Shown: piece after piece, positions 56,051 through 64,000 of the stretch | Layout of the letters: each line of letters starts with the position of its first letter | Position numbering within the stretch: the first letter of the stretch is position 1 | Program-made: the position numbers and the translations under genes | Notes under the pieces: generated by a model | Told to the model about the DNA's origin: nothing | The model's database searches: none | Seen by the model: only the letters and a program-made list of their open reading frames with translations | Assembly (NCBI GenBank): GCA_015680685.1 | Contig: MNCI01009669.1 | Coordinates: 322,360 to 386,359, forward strand | Reading direction: 5' to 3' | Length of the DNA: 64,000 nt | Origin: Gnetum montanum | Lineage: Eukaryota > Streptophyta > Gnetopsida > Gnetales > Gnetaceae

Positions 56051-57466
56051 ATCAGGTCAGTGACAGTCATCAGTGAAAATGTAAAATGAAATGAAATCTC
56101 ACCCATCGTCAGAGGCAGAGGCAGAGCTTTAATCATTCGGCTGTCTGCGTCTCAGCGGCAGCGCCAACTCCCAAAATCTAAAGCCAGATGCAGAGTTGCA
56201 GGTTCCCCGGAGAAGGTTAACAAGCAAGGCAGCCTGTGTCTGTTTCTGTTGCTGTTGCTGGTTAAGGCTCCGTTCTTCTGCTGCTGCTGATGCTTCTTCT
56301 TGTTTCTGGTACTGGTATTAGTAGAGTATGGTATTAGTAGAGGTGGCTTTGCAAATTGGGAATTTGTTGTCGCAGCCAGTTAGCAACAGCAAGAGGAGGA
56401 GGAGGGCCTGCACAATGGAATGTTGGTGAAAAGCTCAGCATTCGGAGCTTTGACAGAGCACAGATGAGCGGCACGAGTCACAGCAGCAGAGGAGGCCAGG
56501 CCAGGCCAGGCCAAACTCCATGATGACTGTTGCAAAGCAGCAGCAGCGTCGGTGCTTGAGCAGACACGGATGGGGCCACTCCAGGGTTCCGTAATCATGG
56601 CGCCTCCTCCTCTTCTTTCTCTCTCTCTCATTGCAATTTCAATTGCTCTACCACCATGTCCATGCCCATGCCCATGCCCTCTTGCCTTGTAGTTGACCCT
56701 ACAACTACTGTTTCTGCAGCAGCAGCAGCAACTACTACTACTAAAACCACAACTACAACTACAATCTGCAAAGCTTGAAAGTCGTCTCTTCTCTTCTTAG
56801 TTGTGCAGGATCAAGCCGAGAGAATTTTTTGATTTTTCGTTCCGAGGCCGGGCTTTTCAATTGCAGCAGCGGATCGAGGTTCTTTGCGATTTGCGAGCCG
56901 ACACCGAGTTTCTACAACGGATAAAAGAATCTGGAACACCGCCTGAAATCTGGAAATTTCATTTCAAAAGAAATGCGATTGCGCGATTACGTGAGTTGCG
57001 GCCAGGGTTTGGCGGAAACAGCGAAAGGGACGGGCCTTATCCGGGAGGCCGTTTAGGGCGAGCTTTTGCGAGCGTGGATGGTGCCAGACAGATTGTGGGG
57101 AATTGCTTTTTGAGTGTGAGATCGTTGAGGTGGCCACGGATTTTGCGACCGAAGTTTTCGCGCATGGGGCAACGGCCTGCGCAAATTTTGGTAAATGACA
57201 CTGCAAATTTGGCCGGAGCTTTCTAATTATCGATCGGGAAGCCCGTTTTCTCCTTTCGCTTACAGCTAGGGCACTGTACAGCACAGCACAGCACAGCAGG
57301 GCTGCCCTGAGCCTGCTTGCTTGTTGTGCATTTGCAGCAGCGAGAGCATCTATCCATGGCTGCCGTGGCCGCGCAGTCCGATATAAATGCACGGCGCGTA
57401 CCGCTCTGCTACAAATGGTCAAGAATTTGTTGCGTTTCTGCAAACGTCAACACCAGCGGAGCGCGA
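55800..57466 (+). promoter_or_regulatory. CpG-rich promoter region of the VAP gene with microsatellites
   Basis: GC and CpG content rise sharply compared with all flanking repeats, as expected for an unmethylated gene promoter. Short tandem repeats include CAG runs (56,715-56,735), four AGGCC units (56,493-56,515), ATGCCC hexamers (56,655-56,685) and CAGCA units (57,275-57,300). A TATA box lies at 57,382. The frames open here on both strands have no recognisable domains. Confidence 0.6.
57382..57388 (+). promoter_or_regulatory. TATA box of the VAP gene
   Basis: TATAAAT lies 85 bp before the chosen ATG, giving a likely transcript start near 57,412 and a short leader of about 55 nt. It also argues that the in-frame ATG at 57,356 is not in the main transcript. 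Confidence 0.5.
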
Positions 57467-59005
57467 ATGGAGACACAGCGTTCTGAGAGAAATGGCGATA
57501 GCCAAGACGCTGGCTCCAGGCGGGATGATTTCCCCTTCAACCTGCAACTCGGCGGCCGACACGATTCCTTCGCTTCTCGTAAAAGCTACTCCAATCGCGG
57601 CAGCGATGTTCACTATAACGCCGATTCTCTCTTCGCTTTTCTGAAATCGACCGTTTTCGCCCGCCCTAGATTGCAGGTCGATCCCTCCGGGAAGCTCTTC
57701 TTCATGTGTGAGTTCTGTTGCGATTTGCAACTTTTGGATGTGGATCTGAAAATTGAAGCGAAAGGCCGCATTCTTTTCATTGATTATATTGTTCAGATTT
57801 TGTTAGGGTCTGATTTCGGCAAATTCGCTGTGTCCGGTTGCTTTGGTGTGTTTTTGTTCGCAGATGAACCAGGAAAACAGGCCACCAGCGTTGTGAAGCT
57901 GAAAAATACCAGTGCATCGTTTGTTGCCTTCAAAGTAGGTTATCATAGCATACGCGTTCATCATGGATGAGATGATTTTGTTCATCAATTAACTTGTTCT
58001 AATTTGCGAATGTGTAATTATGTTTCCAGTTTCAGACAAACGCCCCGAAAAGCTGTTTCATGCGGCCTCCGAACGGCATCCTTGCTCCCAAAGAGGCTCT
58101 GCTAGCGAGCGGTTGGGACACTTTATCAGCCAAGAATATTGAATTCTGTCCTTTCTTTTCATTTGTTCACAGAAATTCCTTTGAAGGTTAATCTGACGGT
58201 CCAGTACTCATCGCAGTTGTTAAATTTGTTGAGCCGCCCGAACAACAACAAAATCAGAGAGGAAGGCACAGCGAACCAGGTTCCACCAACGACAAATTCA
58301 AAATCCTGAGCTTGAAAGTCGACGAGGGCGGTGAATACACTCCAGAATTGGTAAACAATGAAAATCCTTTTTGATTTGGAATTCATGATTGCACATGGCT
58401 GAGCTCTGCGTTGACCTGGGCACACATACATTTTAATGGTGTTTTGACTTTCTGTTTCAAGTTTGAGGAAAGGAGGGAGACTTTGAGAGTGGAAAGCGTA
58501 CTGCGAGTCGTGTTTCTGGATCCCAAACGGCCTTCAAAGGTACGTGCCAATCCACAGAGTCAATCAGCTGAGCTATATTAGGATTGTTGCAGCGCATATG
58601 AGGATGACTACATTTTTGCAATCAGGAACTGGAAAAATTGAAGGAACGTATAGCAGAAGCGGAGGCTATTCGCCAGGAAAGGAAAAAGCCTGATCCTGAT
58701 GAGCCAAGTAAACAAGCTTCTCCTGCTCTGGTCCCTCCTGCTCCTGCTGGTGGTGGTGGTGTTGGTGTATTGACAGAATGGGTGAGCATATCTCAGAGGA
58801 TTTTCTTTTCTGTTTTCCTTTTTTGGATTTAAAAAAGAAGATTTCTAAAATTTACTTGGGATCATAGAGATCAACTATGATCTGAGGTTACATTGCATGA
58901 TTATCCAATCTGAGAAAAAACAATGAAAGTTGAAATAGCCGTTCATGGTTAAGAAATGTGCTATTGCAGAGGGAACAAAGAGAGAGGTACCTGGCCAAGC
59001 AATAG
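57467..59005 (+). CDS. VAP-type (MSP-domain) vesicle-associated protein, seven exons, 265 aa
   Basis: Exons 57,467-57,707, 57,864-57,934, 58,030-58,111, 58,217-58,350, 58,462-58,539, 58,626-58,781 and 58,970-59,005 join in frame; all introns are GT-AG and 86-188 bp. Residues 1-68 are a basic, Ser-rich leader. Residues 69-195 form an MSP domain (LQVDPSGKLFF; EPGKQATSVVKLKNTS; VAFKFQTNAPKSCFMRPPNG; VVKFVEPPE; FKILSLKV; LRVVFLDP). A charged helix ELEKLKERIAEAEAIRQERK (203-222), a Pro/Gly linker and WREQRERYLAKQ complete it. VAP proteins bind FFAT-type peptides and tether the ER to other membranes. This one resembles the plant VAP4 (MAMI-like) subgroup and shows no C-terminal membrane anchor. The start could also be 57,356 (37 residues longer). 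No stop or frame change; apparently functional. Confidence 0.88.
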
Positions 59006-60480
59006 GGTGATTCTCCCGAAGGATGGGATTCTGCTCAATTAATTTTAAAGAAACTGCTGCAGAACTGCCTAGTTATATATTCCTATTCTCTCCTGCAATT
59101 CGAGACATATCGGTTATGGTTAATGCCGTGCTGTATTGAGGGGCAACATAATTTTGAACGGAGTTGTTTAGATCCTGAAGTAAAATGATTGGCTTTCATA
59201 ACAAGAGCAACTTGCTGAATGCTCTGTTGGTTGAATGTTTCTGTACATTGTTTGTATGATATGAAAGAGGTGAACTGTGTACTTCCTGGGTGAAAGGCAT
59301 GTAGGTTTTGTGTATTTTGGTTTTTGTTTTTTTGTTTCATTTGTCTATCCTGCCTGAAAATTTGATTACCAAACTTTTGGCTGAATATACAACCTTTGTC
59401 ACATTGACAACATCATAAGCATGCTCTACTGGTCAATGTTTTGGGAACACTTCATCATTTTTCTATCCATAGATTCAATCAAATAGGTTCAGTTGTTTGA
59501 AATGTCTGTTGAAGTTTGCTGAAATTCATGTCTTGTTTACAAAGTATGGGCCAAAACTCTGGACTCATGCTACCGCGCTACAAAAATCTTTTAGATCTAA
59601 TGCTTTGTTTATCAAAGTTCCTGAGATGTAAAATATCGTTGTTTGAAATTCATGAGAATATTTGAAAGTAAAACGATCTCACACAAAGTGAGTTGACTTT
59701 TGCCAAGAATAAAACTGGAATCTGCCATTCTTTCCTTCTCTTTGAAGGAAGTCCCTCTTTTAAAAATCAAGTGCACCTTTACTTGTAGACAACGCCGGTA
59801 ATTTGGAAGGGAACAAGAGCTTTACCCGTACAGTACATTTTAGCAATAGGTCTGAACGAAATTATGTATTTGAAATTTGAGCAGAAAGCGTGATTTGACG
59901 AAATTTAAGTGGCAAGTTAGCATACTTAGTGAAATATCCGTTTGTTGTTTTCAACGTAAAGTTCTTATTAAGCTTCTTGCCTTTAGCCCAGATATTTAAT
60001 AGCAGATGATTTATTTATAAACTTGATCTTTACATGCTCTTAAAAGTTATATTTTATTTTGAGAATTATTAAAGTCTTACAAACATTTAAATACATAATG
60101 ATCTGGGACTGTTTACTATTGGAATTTGTCTTTTGGAGCTCGGAAATTTTCTTGTGGAAATTTTAAATATGCCTAGAGCAAAGTTGAATTTGGAAATTTA
60201 TCAACATTCAAGTAAGTTACTTGTACATTGGCTAATTTCTTACGTTTTCTTTGAAGAATAAACTATAATATATAGTTTAAAAGTTCATATATGGTTATTC
60301 AACTCTTAGATTTCAACCCTACCCCTAAGTATCTGCATTTAAATATTCTGGTAAAAAATAAATTGTTTAAGACATTATTTATTTATTTTATTGTTAAATT
60401 GCATAAAAACAAAGTATTAAAATTTACCCTTCATTGTTGAAGGGAAAGGTATAATTAAAATCTTTCATCAGGAGATTTCT
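59006..60480. other. 3' flank of the VAP gene, non-coding
   Basis: The transcript 3' UTR must begin here, but no clear AATAAA signal is seen in the first 300 bp. The rest is AT-rich and without recognisable genes. Confidence 0.4.
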
Positions 60481-60508
60481 TTTAAAGGTTATCTTTTTTA
60501 GATTGATC

Positions 60509-60558
60509 CTTAAAACCTCCGCACATTGATACACTTAAAACCTCCGCACATTGATACA
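60509..60558. repeat. Perfect 25-bp tandem duplication
   Basis: The unit 'cttaaaacctccgcacattg' plus 'ataca' occurs twice without change. Confidence 0.9.
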
Positions 60559-61011
60559 CTAGATTATGAATTGCTCATAATTATGCAAATTTATGTATCC
60601 TTTGCATCATGTCTATGCATGGATACTTAGGCAATGCAAAAAATTGGGCATTGATGCAGGATGCCTTGATTAGCCAAGTTCTATAAATAAGCATGCCATG
60701 CTTGAGAAATAGATCATTTTTCTTTATAGCAAAACACTATTAGTTAAAATACTTGGCTTCTTATTAAACAATGCGTAGCATATGTGGATGTGAAGTCATC
60801 AAAGTCTTGTTTACATTGGCCATTTGTTCTAGAATGTACTAGTTGAAGTAATGGGATAGAAGCTCTTTTTTTTCAATATTATACAATTTAACTTATTATT
60901 TATTTCTTTTATTTATTGCATAAATATTTTTTTATACAATTTCATTATGACAAACATTTACTTGTATTCATTAAATGCAATATAAGTATAAGCATGATTC
61001 AAATTGGTTTC

Positions 61012-61102
61012 GGTAGTGGTTGACATCTTAGTGATGTTGTAATGGTAGTGGTTAACATCTTAGTGATGTTGTAAAGGTAGTGGTTGACATCTTAGTGATG
61101 TT
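61012..61102. repeat. 32-bp tandem repeat, three copies
   Basis: Units starting 'ggtagtggttgacatcttag' begin at 61,012, 61,044 and 61,076, with one or two changes each. Confidence 0.9.
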
Positions 61103-61179
61103 TACAACAGCTTGGGGGTGTATTCTTATTTTATAAAACCTTTTTGTAATAGGCCATGATATTGCATCTACCATATCGT

Positions 61180-61500
61180 AGCCTTGCATATGTCATCGTT
61201 GATGCAATGTAGAAGGTCTTGGTTACCCCTATAAATACCAACATTTGGTTGCATCAACGGAACAACTTTCATTCCATGCTTAGCAAAATTCTTGCAATTT
61301 GTTTTCGTAACTTAGACTTAGCGATAGAGTGAATGCCCGTAGAGCAGTGTCAAACAGTTGTACGGAATCTTTGTTCGAGTGGATTGTACTTGAGTACAAT
61401 TCATGGATGGAAATAAGGATTGAGATTGTTTATCACCATTGCAGCATTACACTTAGTTTCTTTACTTTTACTTTGTCATTTGCCTTGGTTTAATTTTCAT
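61180..61500 (+). repeat. Diverged LTR-like region of the same group, plus orientation
   Basis: A 'tataaata' box near 61,230 is followed by a 'gtacggaatctttgttcgag' block. 'gtacttgagtacaattc', 'aataaggattgag' and 'gcagcattacacttagtttc' then occur in the same order as in the LTR at 52,380-52,620. Ends were not found. A gag remnant follows at 62.5 kb. Confidence 0.5.
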
Positions 61501-61561
61501 TTTTTAAATATGTTTACTTTAGTTTAATTTTTTACATTTTTCAAGTACTTTATTTTTCCTA

Positions 61562-61645
61562 CATGTCATGTTGGCTAGGTGTCTTAATTTTAATTTTATT
61601 TCTTTTATAATTCTTCTAAAATGTCATGTTGGCTAGGTGTCTTGG
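61562..61645. repeat. Short direct repeat
   Basis: 'atgtcatgttggctaggtgt' followed by 'ctt' occurs at about 61,562 and 61,620. Confidence 0.8.
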
Positions 61646-62479
61646 AAAATACTTATAGGTTATTCTTTTGGGTTCTAACATCCTCCTAGTTTTATTTTTA
61701 TTACTTTTTATAAAATACTATAAAAATACATAAAAATTATCACATTAGCCTTGAAAAATAAATTAAATTTATAAAACATAAAAATGATAAAAATATTTAT
61801 TTTCCTACATTCTCAACTAAAATTCATGTATTCCCTAAGGCTAGTCCACCACATGATCTAGACCCTTACAAGATAATGTTAGGAAGACAATTATACTTGT
61901 ATCTTTATCTATGAAAGTTCCATTCCACACTATTGCACCAATTTTACTAAGTTTATGCACAAGGCCTATAGATTTATAGGGTTAGGCTTTGAAAAGACAA
62001 AAACTCATTATTTATTAGTGTTAATAAAGGAAACGAGTTAAAAATGGAGTTTAGATGAAAGTGAATAGTTAATACTATATTGAACATTAGATTCATATGT
62101 CTTAATTTACCTAATTTTACTTTCATGTTTCATTAAGACCTACACAAGAGATGGAAACATCATGATTACAATGTAATGCAAATCTTTAAAAAAGTAACAT
62201 TGAGAATGCTTTGACACTATCTATTCTATCAAGGCCTATGTTAGAATTTGGAAAGAGTACATACTCATTCACAACATTGTCTACGCATGAGAATTGGATA
62301 ATAGGTAGGAAGCCATTGATCTTGAAGCTAAAAAAAAATGGATTTAGAACAATAGTAAGTAGGCATCAATGTATATTGTGAGTAATGATAATACAAAGGA
62401 GGAGGTTTTCAACATTTTATTAGAAAAGATCCTAGTTGAATTTATAATGGTTTTCAAAGAAGGAGTTTAGTCATGTTTC

Positions 62480-63568
62480 TTTTTCTAAGCTTTCCATAAG
62501 AGTAATAGATGATGAAAAACATAGGAAACTTCATATTAGGCACCAAATTAATTAATCAAGAAGGAAGAAACTCCTCATGGTAAGACCTATATAGATAAAC
62601 TATGATCAAAGATCTAAATAATAAAATAACACAAGGACAAGTAACACAAACCTTGAAGGTATAGGTCCCCAAGAAAAGACATAAGATAATTTAGATGAAA
62701 AGTATAGTGGCCACAATAGACATAATGGGATAACTCATAGGAGAGTGTTTGGATTATTCATAATGAGAGATACAAGGTAGGTAACATAGAAAGCCTCATA
62801 GACATCATGGAAGGTGACATGAGTCTAGTGAGGAGAAGTCTTGCAATAGAGATGATGAATAACTTCTTGCCACTTATAGCATGACATGAACTTAGAAAGT
62901 AGCACATATTCCAAATGAGTTGAAGAGAGAATGTAGAATTAAAAGCCTAGATAAGAATCACATAATTCATTTTGAGAATGACCATAATGCTGATTTGTAG
63001 AACCACCTTCAAGCATTCCATGATACATGTGTTTTGCAAAACATTGAAAACAAGTGATAAAAAAATTGAAGTTTTTTGTGAGGACATTAACTAAAGCAAT
63101 AGAGAATTATTACACTTGATTGGAACTCCTTAAGTGATTAGGCCAATTGTTAGAAGTCCTCAAGAAGAAGTATTAGACATATTTCAAATTATTCAATCTT
63201 TGTAAATAAGTCTAACATTGAAAATATGGATGACATGAGTTGCTCAATGCTACATCGGGAAAATGCCATATATTGTTGTATTGATGCCTAAGGCATGATT
63301 TTCTACAAAAGGAACAATTAAGACATATCATCAATGGATTAAGGAACAAGACCCATGAAACATTGGTTACTTATACAAAGGATAAACTAAGATTCTTAGA
63401 GTTCATCAAATCCAAAGACTTATTAATTAAGTTTCTCAAGACGAAAATGAACTCCAAGAAAGAGAGTGTAGAAAAGTATAATTGAGATTCATCCATCAAA
63501 AATGTGAAAAGTCATATAGCCTATGAAGTTGAGATGACGTGTTCTCAAGAGGATAACTAAAGACTTAT
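62480..63568 (+). pseudogene. gag fragment of a fourth related element
   Basis: Plus-strand sense parallels the nested-element gag: 63,005-63,080 (FKHSMIHVFCKTLKTS-like) aligns with 42,015-42,085. The part near 63,405-63,480 (RVHQIQRLINQVSQDENELQ) aligns with 42,415-42,475 (AHQMQRLINQLAKEEGELR). It stops at 63,568 where another LTR-like edge begins. Stops are frequent. Confidence 0.6.
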
Positions 63569-64000
63569 TGTAACACCCTTATTAATTATCTATAAAATAT
63601 CCTATAAATAACTAATAGAGATGCTATGAAACCCCAAGGATTTGGATTTAACTTTGATTTACTAACTCAAAAGGAAGCAAAAATAAATAAGAATTATTAA
63701 TTAGGATCATAATTTTGGTAAAGCAATATAGTGTAGCATAATTTTATAATACTTGTATATAAAATCAAATAAAATTTAATTATTGAAAAGTGAGATTTGC
63801 AGCTACAAAAAGGTAGATGTCTAAAAATTCCACCAGTTATATGATAAAATAGTATGTAAAATAACAATTCCACTAACACTTGTTTTGTCTTAATCAGACA
63901 TCTAGAAATAAAAATATTCATATTTGAAGTTTTTAAAATTAATTAATCAAATTTAAAATAGTAATTAAATAAAATAGTAATATATAATAAATGATATTAA
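63569..64000. repeat. Possible LTR edge of another element, cut by the window end
   Basis: TGTAACACCC begins exactly where gag homology stops and repeats the first ten bases of the chromovirus LTR at 32,945. The rest is AT-rich and unidentified. Confidence 0.35.

Noticed and set aside
56801-57226. 141-codon plus-strand ORF before the VAP gene
   Set aside because: It has no ATG at its start, no recognisable domain, and lies in the GC-rich promoter where long chance frames are common.
56964-57443. 159-codon minus-strand ORF overlapping the VAP promoter
   Set aside because: It overlaps the TATA box and other open frames in GC-rich DNA; Cys/Arg/Ala-rich composition without a domain.
57419-57730. 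103-codon minus-strand ORF over VAP exon 1
   Set aside because: It is a shadow of exon 1.
1-64000. tRNA, rRNA or organelle insertions
   Set aside because: I looked for tRNA cloverleaf boxes, rRNA cores and chloroplast-like sequence and saw none beyond the weak SINE-like words at 28.3 kb.

Overview
The window is a piece of a large, repeat-rich plant nuclear genome. One compact intron-bearing plant gene sits in a sea of old LTR retrotransposons and LINE remnants. Outside the gene the DNA is AT-rich, CpG-poor and full of TG/CA. Nearly every transposon reading frame is broken by stops that single C-to-T or G-to-A changes would create. This is typical of heavily methylated repeats in gymnosperm-like or other giant plant genomes. 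The species cannot be named from sequence alone.

Layout. (1) 1-17.8 kb and 24.05-24.7 kb: minus-strand Ty3/gypsy sequence of the Tat type (integrase, two RNase H domains, RT, protease, gag) with duplicated gag and LTR pieces. The protease and RT parts are separated by 7 kb holding a degenerate ~190-bp satellite and a decayed plus-strand coiled-coil gene. (2) 17,774-24,048: a bounded minus-strand LTR element (TSD CACTG) inserted into an LTR of the first. It keeps one long gag-protease frame but has lost RT, RNase H and integrase by an in-frame deletion. (3) 24.7-29.3 kb: an unidentified ORF remnant, a repeat cluster with a perfect palindrome, and an L1-type LINE fragment. (4) 29,304-54,676: an older minus-strand element of a related family (TSD AAAAC/AAAAT). 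Its middle is replaced by a chromovirus 3' end and an inverted pair of LINE copies. Its gag is split by a complete 13.1-kb plus-strand relative at 39,984-53,096 (TSD ACCAT). (5) 55.8-59.1 kb: a CpG-rich promoter and a seven-exon gene for a VAP-type (MSP-domain) protein, the only gene that looks functional. (6) 59.1-64 kb: non-coding DNA, short tandem duplications, a diverged LTR and a gag fragment of the same retrotransposon group, cut by another LTR edge at 63,569.

The three bounded elements belong to one group. They share TGATGAG...TCATCA-like LTR ends. Their primer-binding sites all look like decayed copies of the tRNA-Asp site. They share a stem-loop (8-bp arms, 10-nt loop) about 140-170 nt before the 3' LTR, and in two of them a long coiled-coil third ORF follows the pol position. 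The third ORF, the stem-loop and the in-frame loss of pol in element 2 are the most interesting points. No CRISPR, tRNA, rRNA or prokaryote-type system is present.
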